Of a stretch of DNA of 45,829 nucleotides, positions 33,523-41,382 are shown piece by piece. A program made the translations under genes and the position numbers. Position 1 is the stretch's first letter. Every line of letters starts with the position of its first letter. Under the pieces are notes generated by a model that did not search any database, was not told where the DNA came from, and saw only the letters and a program-made list of their open reading frames with translations. The DNA lies in the NCBI GenBank assembly GCA_013154355.1, contig JAADCU010000015.1, forward strand, positions 1 to 45,829, in the 5' to 3' direction. Source of the stretch: Thermoproteota archaeon (GTDB lineage Archaea; Thermoproteota; Thermoprotei; Thermoproteales; Thermocladiaceae).

Positions 33523-34577
33523 GGAATAATCTCTGTACTATCTTCAACACCATCCTGAAAAATATCCTCTCTCCTAATGATACCATCTCTCACTAGCTCT
33601 CTAACTCTATCACTTATCTTCAAAATATATGACAAGTACTCACAAGTGACCTCACATACAGCTTCAAAACCTTCCTCACCCCAGGAACGTTCATAATATG
33701 CGTATAGGCATCTACCACCACATAGCTTGAACATGCTGCAGCTAGTACATGGTTCACCAATGGTCACAATCTTCTGAACACCAGTCAACACATTACCGAC
33801 CTCAGCCCACCTCTCTCTGACAGCTATTGGACAAGCAAGTATCCTACCATCACTATTAATTGCGAATGCTCTATACCCAGCTCCACATGGTACTGATATG
33901 ATATCCTTGAATAAGATCTCTGTAAGAACTCCCGTTATAGGAACAATCTTCAAAACAATACCTCTCTCAGCAAAGTCTAGGAAGAGCTTAACGAGCCTTC
34001 TCATACCTGGAAGATACTTCTCTCGAGCCCACTTCTCAAACTCCCACCTCTCATACCATATCACGTTAAGCTGCCAATGAATTTTATCGAACAATCCTAA
34101 CTTAAGTAAATGAGTAACGTCTCTATATATATCTGAGTCCTCTGTTACAGTCATTCTAGCAATTATCTCGCCTCTGTAACCTATCTTACGTAGATATTTC
34201 GCAGCTTCAATAACCCTCCTATATACTCCTTTACCTCTGTATTTATCTGTTACCTCTTCTACACCATCTATCGATAGTAGAACGCAGTCTATTAGACTCC
34301 AGACCCATCTAGGAACCTCATGTATGAGAGTACCATTTGTCTGTACTATGAACTTTCTCGCATTGACTGTCAGTAATATTCTTATAAGATCTTCAATATT
34401 TAGAAGAGGTTCACCACCGTAGAAGCATACGTTATCTCTCCTACTTATGATGTTTCTAAGAGTTTTTGGATCATACTTCAACCTGTATGGTACCAGGTTC
34501 TCTGGAAATGAACCTCCACAGTACCTACATCTGAGATTGCACTTTCCTGTCAGTATTATGAACCAGAGCTTTCTCAC
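33519..34577 (-). CDS. Radical SAM/SPASM enzyme, putative peptide-modifying (AF1577-like)
   Basis: The cluster motif CNLRCRYC is near residue 13, followed by VCFYGGEPLLN near 51 and LLSIDGVEEVTDKYRGKG near 100. The C-terminal SPASM region has CGAGYRAF, GRILACPI, CTSCSMFKLCGGRC and VTCEYL, for auxiliary clusters. The arrangement resembles the archaeal AF1577-type group proposed to modify peptides. I see no small precursor peptide gene nearby with certainty. It overlaps the upstream ASCH gene by 53 bases. Confidence 0.82.
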   Translation of the reverse strand: MRKLWFIILTGKCNLRCRYCGGSFPENLVPYRLKYDPKTLRNIISRRDNVCFYGGEPLLNIEDLIRILLTVNARKFIVQTNGTLIHEVPRWVWSLIDCVLLSIDGVEEVTDKYRGKGVYRRVIEAAKYLRKIGYRGEIIARMTVTEDSDIYRDVTHLLKLGLFDKIHWQLNVIWYERWEFEKWAREKYLPGMRRLVKLFLDFAERGIVLKIVPITGVLTEILFKDIISVPCGAGYRAFAINSDGRILACPIAVRERWAEVGNVLTGVQKIVTIGEPCTSCSMFKLCGGRCLYAYYERSWGEEGFEAVCEVTCEYLSYILKISDRVRELVRDGIIRREDIFQDGVEDSTEIIP

Positions 34578-35202
34578 CTATCTCAGACGTCTTGTTACTG
34601 AGGCTAGGATTAGATAGTTTACTTGTCTGAGCTTGAAGTTCCTGTAAAAGCTTCAGAGCTTTTCTAACAATCTTCCTAATAATCCATCTCTTCTCTATTG
34701 TTCCATAGAGCTTGATAGCAAGTTTTCGTAGACTTCCAACCTCAGTAAGCTGCTTCAATATTTTTCTCTCTTCCTCGCTTAATGGAACGTTGTAGTAGAG
34801 TGCTAGTCTAGCTATCTCTACTGGACTAAGTTTTGCATTAACATCCTCGTCAGAGAGATCAAGGTACTCGACTATTCTTAGTTCTAGTATTGTTACTGGT
34901 GTGCTAGGTCTGAGTTTTCCATAGATCTTCTCTAGCTCTCTTATGAGCTCTCTCTTGTTTGCGAATCCGTCAAGTCTCGCGTCCTCGTCCGTGAGCTCGC
35001 TGACCTTCTTATATATTGTCCTCACTATCTCTGCTTTAGCGACAACTTTTCCTCCACTATGTATGAAGATCTCTCGAAACTTTGGCTTAACTATTCCTAA
35101 CCTTATTGTTCTAGTTGTCCCTCCAACTCCACACTCCATTATCTTCTTAACATAGCTAGATCTGAGCATTAGATGTCTTCCAAGATAGATTATCTTCGTC
35201 AT
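34525..35202 (-). CDS. ASCH domain protein
   Basis: The N-terminus has the ASCH (PUA-like) pattern with LGRHLMLRSSYVKKI and TTRTIRLGIVKPKF, followed by FIHSGGKVVAKAEIV and LTDEDARLDGF near residues 74-84. The rest is helical, with LSPVEIARLALYY near 125, and has a polar tail. ASCH domains bind RNA, and some are amidohydrolases. The gene overlaps the radical SAM gene by 53 bases, so the two are co-transcribed; a functional link is inference. Confidence 0.72.
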   Translation of the reverse strand: MTKIIYLGRHLMLRSSYVKKIMECGVGGTTRTIRLGIVKPKFREIFIHSGGKVVAKAEIVRTIYKKVSELTDEDARLDGFANKRELIRELEKIYGKLRPSTPVTILELRIVEYLDLSDEDVNAKLSPVEIARLALYYNVPLSEEERKILKQLTEVGSLRKLAIKLYGTIEKRWIIRKIVRKALKLLQELQAQTSKLSNPSLSNKTSEIGEKALVHNTDRKVQSQM

Positions 35203-35292
35203 CTCTTCTCTTTATCATGCTATACGTAGCTTGTTCTTATAAACGTTTGTACGAGGAATAACATATTAATAATCTCTCTCAAGAACTGACAC

Positions 35293-35544
35293 ATGGATAG
35301 GAGACTTATAACCATTCTGAAGTATGTAGCATTTGCAAGCTGCGTGATGTGTATAGTATACATGTTAAGTGTTGGTGGAGTTGTTACGTACCTTCTCATA
35401 AATGGTGTTAGGTTTTCATCTTTATCAGGATTGAAGACGATGTTCTACGTTACGATAGGCGTCATAGTGTTCACGTCGATCGTCAACATAATGTATATCA
35501 TAGCTAAGAGAGAAGCTGAAATGTACACTTCTAAACGAAGATGA
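35293..35544 (+). CDS. Small membrane protein with two transmembrane helices
   Basis: This 83-residue protein is not a family I recognise. It has two hydrophobic helices (residues 10-35 and 49-70) and basic ends. The coding region lies between a divergent ASCH gene and the threonine synthase promoter. It may be a real small gene because it has an ATG start and a TATA-like ATATTAATAA about 30 bases upstream. Confidence 0.5.
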   Translation: MDRRLITILKYVAFASCVMCIVYMLSVGGVVTYLLINGVRFSSLSGLKTMFYVTIGVIVFTSIVNIMYIIAKREAEMYTSKRR

Positions 35545-35558
35545 GTAGAAGGATCATA

Positions 35559-35567
35559 CTTATAAAC
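35559..35567 (+). promoter_or_regulatory. TATA box of the threonine synthase gene
   Basis: CTTATAAAC predicts a transcript beginning near 35590, about 130 bases before the first in-frame GTG at 35718. This shows that the zinc-ribbon region in front of that GTG is inside the transcript. A 7-codon reading frame (MAHLETE) starts with GTG at the predicted start site. Confidence 0.5.
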
Positions 35568-35633
35568 TAGAGACAGTCAACCTCAGCTGGTGGCTCATCT
35601 GGAAACAGAATAAACATATTCTCAGACTACGTA

Positions 35634-36833
35634 CTGAGATGTCCAAGATGTGGGAGAGAGTATGAGCCAGATCCATACAGGTTCACATGTGAAAGCTGTG
35701 GAGAGCTACTTGATGCTGTGCTGAATGTTCATGAGAGAAACTTCAACATCAGAGAGGCTGCTGAGAGGAGATGGATAGGAGTATGGGCGTTCAGAGAGCT
35801 TCTTCCTAGAGTCACTGATATAGTGACGCTGAGAGAAGGAAATACGCCACTTCTACCACTCACCAGAATCAGGGGTAGAGCATATGTGAAGTTTGAGGGA
35901 GCTAACCCAACAGGATCGTTCAAGGATCGTGGAATGACTATAGGAGTATCGATAGCTAAGTCAATAGGTTCAAGATATGTCATAGTAGCATCAACTGGAA
36001 ATACTGCTGCAAGCGTTGCTGCATATGCTGCAAGAGGAGGATTAACATGTCTAGTAGTTGTTCCTAGAGGAGGTATAGCACGTGGAAAGCTTGCTCAAGC
36101 TATACTCCATGGAGCAACTGTGATAGAGGTTGAGGGAAACTTTGATAAGGCTCTCTCACTAGTGTTAGAGACCTTGAACAGGATTGGGAAGAAGGGACTA
36201 ATATATCCTCTGAACTCTATAAATGTGTGGAGACTTGAAGGACAGAAGACTACTGCATTCGAGATATTTCTAGACGTTGGTGTTCCTGACTATGTGATAG
36301 TTCCTGTAGGTAATGCAGGTAACATATATGCTATATGGAAGGGCTTCAAGGAGCTTCATGAGCTTGGCATAGTGGATAGGTTACCCGTGATGATAGGTGT
36401 TCAAGCTGAGGGGGCCTCACCTATAGCTCGAGCATGGTCTCTAGGTCTCGATAAGCCACTATTCATGGATAATCCTAGCACTGTAGCATCAGCTATAAGG
36501 ATAGGCAGACCAGTAAACTGGTATAGAGCATGGAGAGCAGTAAAAGAGAGCAATGGTACATTTATTACTGTAAGTGATGAAGAGATCCTTCAAGCACAGA
36601 AGATGCTTGGAAGAGAAGGTATTGGTGTAGAGCCAGCAAGTGCAGCTAGTCTAGCAGGTTATCTAAAGCTTCTAGAGGAGAAATACATAGGAAGAGATGA
36701 TACATGTGTTCTAATAGCTACAGGACATGGTTTAAAGGATCCTGACACCATACTTAAGCTATCGTATAGATCTATCATAGTTAGAGATGCCATAGAGATA
36801 GTAGATTTAGTTATGTCTGGTCGATTAGAGTAG
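35634..36833 (+). CDS. thrC: Threonine synthase with an N-terminal zinc ribbon; start codon uncertain
   Basis: PLP enzyme that converts O-phosphohomoserine to threonine. The PLP lysine is in PTGSFKDRGMTIG, with VASTGNTAASVAAYAARGG, VPVGNAGNIYAIWKG and IATGHGLKDP following. The frame stays open upstream of the GTG at 35718 and encodes LRCPRCGREYEPDPYRF and CESCGELLDAV, a zinc ribbon typical of archaeal threonine synthases. No ATG, GTG or TTG exists between the stop at 35568 and 35718. Translation may begin at CTG 35634 or ATA 35610/35616, or the sequence may have an error. I give CTG as a minimal start. Confidence 0.85.
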   Translation: MRCPRCGREYEPDPYRFTCESCGELLDAVLNVHERNFNIREAAERRWIGVWAFRELLPRVTDIVTLREGNTPLLPLTRIRGRAYVKFEGANPTGSFKDRGMTIGVSIAKSIGSRYVIVASTGNTAASVAAYAARGGLTCLVVVPRGGIARGKLAQAILHGATVIEVEGNFDKALSLVLETLNRIGKKGLIYPLNSINVWRLEGQKTTAFEIFLDVGVPDYVIVPVGNAGNIYAIWKGFKELHELGIVDRLPVMIGVQAEGASPIARAWSLGLDKPLFMDNPSTVASAIRIGRPVNWYRAWRAVKESNGTFITVSDEEILQAQKMLGREGIGVEPASAASLAGYLKLLEEKYIGRDDTCVLIATGHGLKDPDTILKLSYRSIIVRDAIEIVDLVMSGRLE

Positions 36834-36834
36834 T

Positions 36835-37779
36835 ATGAGAAGTAGACCTTTAGTAACCATAGTTGGATCAGGTAGAGTAGGTACAGCATGTGCACTCTTC
36901 TTAATGATGAGAGGTATATGTGATATAAGGTTGATAGATGTTGTACAAGGTCTTCCTCAAGGAGAAGCACTAGATATATCTCATGCAGCATCAATACTAG
37001 GAATAGATGTTAACGTAGAGGGATCAAACGATCTTAAGGATGTGGAGGGATCAGATGTTGTAGTAATAACTGCAGGATTTGCTCGTAAACCTGGCATGAC
37101 TAGAGAAGAGCTAGCTATCGAGAATGGAAAGATAGTGAGAGACATATGTGAGAAGGTTAGAGAACATGCTAGAGATTGCATAGTCATAGTTGTTACTAAT
37201 CCAGTAGACATAATGACAAGCGTAGCTATAAGAACATTAGGATTTCCTAGAGAGAAAGTAATAGGTTTCAGCGGAATATTAGACTCTGGAAGATATAGGT
37301 ATCTTATAGCAAAGAAGTTGAACATATCTTTCAGATCTGTCGAAGCATACGTTATTGGTCAACATGGCGAGAAGATGATACCTCTCATATCTAACTGTAG
37401 AGTCTGCGGACTACCTGTGACTAAGGTACTATCACGTGAGGAGCTCGATGAGATAAGAACGAGAGTTATCAAGGCTGGAGAAGAGATAATAAAATTGAAG
37501 GGTTGGAGCGCATCTCATGCAGTTGGTGCTGGAGTATCTGAGCTTGTTGAAGATATTTTAAAAGATCGTAGAAAGCTTGAAAACGTCTCAGTAATGCTTA
37601 GAGGAGAGTATGGGGTAGATAATGTTGTTGCAGAGGTTCTAGCAGTAGTAGGAGGAGAAGGTGTAATCAAGGTGGTGGAGCTGGAGATGAGTGATGAAGA
37701 GAGAAAGGCTTTCCAGGAAGCTGTCGAGTGGATTCGCGAGCTCACGAAGAAGGTACTGTCAAGTCTCGGTATAGCATAG
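36835..37779 (+). CDS. mdh: Malate dehydrogenase
   Basis: NAD(P)-dependent oxidation of malate to oxaloacetate. The dinucleotide-binding motif is VGSGRVGTACA at the N-terminus. Substrate-binding arginines are in GFARKPGMTREEL near residue 84, which favours malate over lactate. VTNPVDIMT, GILDSGRYRY and the catalytic His in IGQHGEKMIPL near 178 complete the site. The start is one base after the threonine synthase stop, so they form an operon. Confidence 0.94.
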   Translation: MRSRPLVTIVGSGRVGTACALFLMMRGICDIRLIDVVQGLPQGEALDISHAASILGIDVNVEGSNDLKDVEGSDVVVITAGFARKPGMTREELAIENGKIVRDICEKVREHARDCIVIVVTNPVDIMTSVAIRTLGFPREKVIGFSGILDSGRYRYLIAKKLNISFRSVEAYVIGQHGEKMIPLISNCRVCGLPVTKVLSREELDEIRTRVIKAGEEIIKLKGWSASHAVGAGVSELVEDILKDRRKLENVSVMLRGEYGVDNVVAEVLAVVGGEGVIKVVELEMSDEERKAFQEAVEWIRELTKKVLSSLGIA

Positions 37780-37780
37780 G

Positions 37781-38209
37781 TCAGCTTTTTCCATTTCCCT
37801 TATCATCCTTATCAGTCTCTGCTATAACATTTTCAAGATTCATAATCATCTCTTTAGCATTCTTATAGAACTCGTCTAGACGTTCTTGAAGCATCTTCTT
37901 TATCTCTTCTAGAGGTCTAGGATAGTAAACATATGTGTATCCTCCTGAGCGTGATAATGTCTGTCTTCTCTCTATGAAATTTGATTTATGAAGTTTAAGT
38001 ATGGTTCTCTCTATCGCGCTCCGTGATTTTCCTAGAAGTTGTGTTAGCTCACTAACTGTGAGAGGTTCTCTACTTCTCTCATAAATTCTAAGCATGATTA
38101 TGTAGATATCGAAATCGCACTGAGATAGTCCTGTTAATGTACGTAAGATCTCGTAGAACTTTAGCATATCCTCTCTATTCTCTGTAGCGGACTTTATAAT
38201 ACTACTCAT
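37781..38209 (-). CDS. Helix-turn-helix transcriptional regulator (TrmB/MarR-like)
   Basis: A 142-residue winged-helix protein: LSQCDFDIYIIMLRIYE, then SREPLTVSELTQLLGKSRSAIERTILKL as the recognition part without its ends, and GGYTYVYYPRP as the wing. The C-terminus (LQERLDEFYKNAKEMIMNLE) is a dimerising coiled helix. It converges on the malate dehydrogenase gene with one base between. It is divergent from the TIP49 gene across a 188-base spacer with repeats that may be its binding sites. Confidence 0.78.
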   Translation of the reverse strand: MSSIIKSATENREDMLKFYEILRTLTGLSQCDFDIYIIMLRIYERSREPLTVSELTQLLGKSRSAIERTILKLHKSNFIERRQTLSRSGGYTYVYYPRPLEEIKKMLQERLDEFYKNAKEMIMNLENVIAETDKDDKGNGKS

Positions 38210-38259
38210 AGACGCTACCCGAGGAATCTATATGGGTAGGAGATTAAAGCGTCGAGAGT

Positions 38260-38332
38260 GTTCGAAGGTTCGAATATGTGTAACACATGCTGTATTCGTT
38301 TATTGCAGTGTATATTTTTCGTTTATTGTAGT
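38260..38332. repeat. Short repeats in the regulator/TIP49 spacer
   Basis: Two direct repeats TTCGTTTATTGCAGT (38295-38309) and TTCGTTTATTGTAGT (38318-38332) differ at one base and start 23 bases apart, about two helical turns. Just before them TTCGAA occurs twice (38261-38266, 38269-38274). They lie between the HTH regulator and TIP49 and are likely protein-binding sites. The TIP49 TATA box is downstream of them. Confidence 0.5.
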
Positions 38333-38363
38333 ATGGTAACTTATAAGTCGATTATTACCAAAT

Positions 38364-38372
38364 CTTTTTAAG
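38364..38372 (+). promoter_or_regulatory. TATA box of the TIP49 gene
   Basis: CTTTTTAAG is centred about 30 bases before the ATG at 38398, giving a nearly leaderless mRNA. Confidence 0.55.
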
Positions 38373-38397
38373 CGAGAGTATTTAAGTATTAAATGTC

Positions 38398-39762
38398 ATG
38401 CCAGAGATACGTATCGAAGAGGTTCCACAGAGAAGATTCGAGAGAGTAGGTCTTCATAGTCACATACGAGGACTAGGTGTCAGAGATGGGAAAGTAGAGT
38501 TCATGGCTGATGGATTCGTAGGTCAAGTAGAGGCTCGAGAGGCAGCATACTACGTTGTCAAGCTCATAAGAGAAGGAAAGTTCGGAGGTAAGGCAGTTCT
38601 CATAGTTGGACCACCAGGAACAGGTAAGACAGCTATAGCCATAGGAATAGCTAGAGAACTTGGACCTGACACACCCTTCGTACAGATATCAGGTGCAGAG
38701 ATATATAGCATGGAGATAAAGAAGACAGAGTTCCTCATGAGAGCTCTCAGAAGAGCAATAGGTATAAGGATAAGAGAGTGGAGAAAAGTGTATGAAGGCG
38801 TTGTTAAGAGCATAGAGATAAAATATGGTAGACACCCATACAATCCATATCTACAGATCCCTGTAGGAGCAACCATAAGACTGAAGACGAAGGACGATGA
38901 GAAGACGCTGAAGGTCCCTGAGGAAGTTGCAATCCAGCTCATAGAGCTTGGAGTTGAGGAAGGAGATATAATAATGATAGATGCTGAGACAGGAAGAGTC
39001 ATAGTTGAGGGTAGAGTTGAGGAGGAGGCTTCAGAGAAGTATGACATATCTGTGAAGAGAAGAGCAGAGATACCTAAGGGTCCAGTGTTCAAGGAGAAGG
39101 AGATCGTGAGGTTCTTCACTCTACATGACTTAGACATGTACTTTGCTAGACAGCAGGGACTCGTATCAGCAATGTTGTTTGGTTTTGCTATTGAGGAGAG
39201 GGAGATACCTGCAGATGTTAGAAAGATGACTGACGAGAACGTGAGAAAGCTCATAGAGGAGGGAAAGGCTGAGCTTGTTCCTGGAGTTCTCTTCATAGAT
39301 GACGCACACATGCTGGACATAGAGGCTTGGGCATTTCTCTCAAGAGCTATGGAGAGCGAGCTGTCACCAATAATAATCTTAGCTACTAACAGAGGTCTTG
39401 CAAAGGTGAGAGGAACAGATGAGATTTCTCCACATGGAGTACCTCTAGACATGCTTGATAGACTGATAATCATAAGAACGAGACCATACACAGAGCAGGA
39501 AGCTAAGGAGATAATAAAGATCAGAGCAAGAGAGGAGAAGATCGATCTAACAGACGCTGCTCTAGATGCCTTAACTAAGATAGCGATGGAGCATAGTCTG
39601 AGATATGCTATTCAGCTTCTAGCACCAGCACAGGTTAGAGCTAAAGAGCTTGGTAGAGATAAGGTCGATAGAGAAGATGTGGAGTACGTGAAGAAGCTGT
39701 TCATGAGCGTGAAAGAGAGCGTGGAGTACTGTAAACAGTATGAGCAACTACTCTTAAAGTAG
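38398..39762 (+). CDS. TIP49/RuvB-like AAA+ ATPase (RuvBL1/2 homologue)
   Basis: Archaeal homologue of pontin/reptin, a hexameric AAA+ protein whose archaeal role is not known. SHIRGLGVRDG opens the family region, Walker A GPPGTGKT is at residues 71-78, the OB-fold insert spans about 125-285, Walker B is LFIDDAHMLDIEAWAFLSRAMES minus its end near 299, and sensor 1 is ILATNRG near 332. The usual Walker B DExH glutamate is Asp here (DDAH). The length of 454 residues is normal. Confidence 0.93.
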   Translation: MPEIRIEEVPQRRFERVGLHSHIRGLGVRDGKVEFMADGFVGQVEAREAAYYVVKLIREGKFGGKAVLIVGPPGTGKTAIAIGIARELGPDTPFVQISGAEIYSMEIKKTEFLMRALRRAIGIRIREWRKVYEGVVKSIEIKYGRHPYNPYLQIPVGATIRLKTKDDEKTLKVPEEVAIQLIELGVEEGDIIMIDAETGRVIVEGRVEEEASEKYDISVKRRAEIPKGPVFKEKEIVRFFTLHDLDMYFARQQGLVSAMLFGFAIEEREIPADVRKMTDENVRKLIEEGKAELVPGVLFIDDAHMLDIEAWAFLSRAMESELSPIIILATNRGLAKVRGTDEISPHGVPLDMLDRLIIIRTRPYTEQEAKEIIKIRAREEKIDLTDAALDALTKIAMEHSLRYAIQLLAPAQVRAKELGRDKVDREDVEYVKKLFMSVKESVEYCKQYEQLLLK

Positions 39763-40218
39763 TTAACCACCATAGTAGAAGGTGTAGCTTGCCTCAAATC
39801 CTGACCAGGAGTATACTATGACCTGGTAAGAGTTCTCTTTTATTAGAACACACTTGAGGTCTATTCTCACACTATGTTCGGGAGCTACTGTGACTGGGAG
39901 CTGTGTTATAGGAGTACATGAGACTACTTCTGTGATAGATGGTGCAGGTATTCTGAGAACTTTCACTTCTGTTATATTGACAGGAACATCGCCAGTATTT
40001 AATACATATACCGATAACGTGTCAGTAGTTGAGGAGTAGTTCACTGCTGTAATTATGAAGGATCTTATTGCTGTGTACTTTGATGCTGAGGACACCGATC
40101 CTGAGACTACTGATGAGAGATACATGTAGACTATCGGTATCAGTGCTCCAACAAGAGCTAATAGGAGGACAGCACCAACAACGTTTTCTAAGCCGCTATG
40201 CTTTTTAGATACTCTCAT
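39763..40218 (-). CDS. Archaeal pilin/archaellin-like protein (type IV pilin N-terminal domain)
   Basis: A short basic N-terminus MRVSKKHSGLENVVG is followed by a 22-residue hydrophobic helix (AVLLLALVGALIPIVYMYL), matching archaeal class III signal peptides and the DUF1628-type pilin domain. The remaining 110 residues are beta-rich with DTLSVYVLNTGDVPVNITEV. It could be a filament subunit for the motor encoded at 18-21.7 kb, but the genes are 18 kb apart and the link is inference. It converges on the TIP49 gene directly at its stop. Confidence 0.75.
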   Translation of the reverse strand: MRVSKKHSGLENVVGAVLLLALVGALIPIVYMYLSSVVSGSVSSASKYTAIRSFIITAVNYSSTTDTLSVYVLNTGDVPVNITEVKVLRIPAPSITEVVSCTPITQLPVTVAPEHSVRIDLKCVLIKENSYQVIVYSWSGFEASYTFYYGG

Positions 40219-40296
40219 GCCTAATTACTAGTGATCTCACGTAGTATTAAACATTTGGCCTCTGCCAATCCCTCACATTGTTCTAGGAACGGAATC

Positions 40297-40305
40297 TTTT
40301 TATAT
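40297..40305 (+). promoter_or_regulatory. TATA box of the rps2 operon
   Basis: TTTTTATAT is centred about 30 bases before the ATG of rps2 at 40331, fitting a leaderless transcript that probably includes the next three genes. Confidence 0.55.
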
Positions 40306-40330
40306 CTAGTACAGAGTAAAACCATGCTAT

Positions 40331-40975
40331 ATGTCTCGTGAAGGAGTAGCACCAGTACCTGAAGGAGAGTTTCTAGTACCTATTGAGAAGTACATGTTTG
40401 CTGGTGTCAGATTGGGAACACGTGTCTCAAATGCCTACCTCGAGAAGAGAGGCTTCATCTTCGCTGTAAGACATGACGGTCTGAGAATATTTGACCTCAG
40501 AAAGATAGATGAGAGAATAAGGATTGCTGCAAAGATGATAGCAAGATATGATCCTTCTAAGGTGGTAGTGGTCTCAGCTAAGCCATATGGCTGGCGTCCT
40601 GTAGAGATGTTCTGCAAGTTCACGGGATGTAGACCCATAACGGGAAGATTCATACCTGGAACCTTCACCAACCCAAGAGCATCATACTACATAGAGGCTG
40701 ATCTTCTCGTAGCAACAGACCCAAAAGTTGATACACAGGCAATAACAGAGGCTGCACAGCTCGGCATCCCCGTCATAGCTCTAGTAGATACTGACACACC
40801 ATTTCACTTCATAGATCTAATGATACCCTGCAACAACAAGGGTAGGAGAAGTCTCGCTCTCATATACTGGCTTCTTGCAAAGCTCGTGCTAATTGAGAGA
40901 GGACTACTCAAGCCTGGCGAGGATCTACCCGTACCTCCTGAGGAGTTTGAGACAAGGTTAAGGGAGATCGAGTGA
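40331..40975 (+). CDS. rps2: 30S ribosomal protein S2
   Basis: Family segments are FLVPIEKYMFAGVRLGTRV, GFIFAVRHDGLRIFDL, GRFIPGTFTNPR near residue 105, EADLLVATDPKVD and PVIALVDTDTPFHFIDLMIP without its end, followed by NNKGRRSLALIYWLLA. The length of 214 residues is normal for archaea. It overlaps the next gene by four bases (GTGA). Confidence 0.97.
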   Translation: MSREGVAPVPEGEFLVPIEKYMFAGVRLGTRVSNAYLEKRGFIFAVRHDGLRIFDLRKIDERIRIAAKMIARYDPSKVVVVSAKPYGWRPVEMFCKFTGCRPITGRFIPGTFTNPRASYYIEADLLVATDPKVDTQAITEAAQLGIPVIALVDTDTPFHFIDLMIPCNNKGRRSLALIYWLLAKLVLIERGLLKPGEDLPVPPEEFETRLREIE

Positions 40976-41382
40976 CAGTAGAAGATCTCTACGAGACCGA
41001 TAAGTATACCATACATACGGTACCAGTAAACAATGGCGAGCTCGTAGTTCTCTTACCAAGATGTACACCATCAGGAAGAGCTAAGACTGTTATAATACTA
41101 CCAGAGCTTGACTGTAGAAATTTCATACTTCTAGCAGTACTTCTCGTAAAGAACTTGTTTAAAGTAATCTTAGCATGTCCACGTGTCATTGTAGATCCAT
41201 GCTCTATTAAGACGAGTAGACAGATAATAATATCTGAACATGATGGAAAGATCCATGTCATATGTGGAGAAGAAAACTCTGTGATCGAGTGGAATATGTC
41301 GCTAGATAATATACTTAAGATCTTGAATAAAGTTGTGGAGTGTAGAGAACGTGAGGATACCTCTATTCATAGAGCTAAATAA
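40972..41382 (+). CDS. Unrecognised protein in the rps2 operon
   Basis: This 136-residue protein is alpha/beta (ELVVLLPRCTPSGR, KTVIILPEL, KVILACPRVIVDPC, GKIHVICGEENSVIEW) with six cysteines. I do not recognise the family. The GTG start overlaps the S2 stop by four bases and its end overlaps the Met8-like gene, so it is translated as part of that operon. A role cannot be assigned. Confidence 0.5.
   Translation: MTVEDLYETDKYTIHTVPVNNGELVVLLPRCTPSGRAKTVIILPELDCRNFILLAVLLVKNLFKVILACPRVIVDPCSIKTSRQIIISEHDGKIHVICGEENSVIEWNMSLDNILKILNKVVECREREDTSIHRAK

Noticed and set aside
35718-35720. GTG as the threonine synthase start
   Set aside because: It would remove an in-frame zinc ribbon that lies within the predicted transcript and is typical of archaeal threonine synthases.
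38260-38332. CRISPR-like array
   Set aside because: Only two 15-base repeats with an 8-base gap; no regular spacers and no cas genes in the window.
38550-39491. Long open frame of 313 codons antisense to TIP49
   Set aside because: It has a low-complexity Ser/Pro/Ile composition with no domain, and the opposite strand is a clear AAA+ gene.
41333-41350. TTG as the start of the Met8-like gene
   Set aside because: The in-frame GTG at 41351 gives the family N-terminus; the extra six residues have no support.
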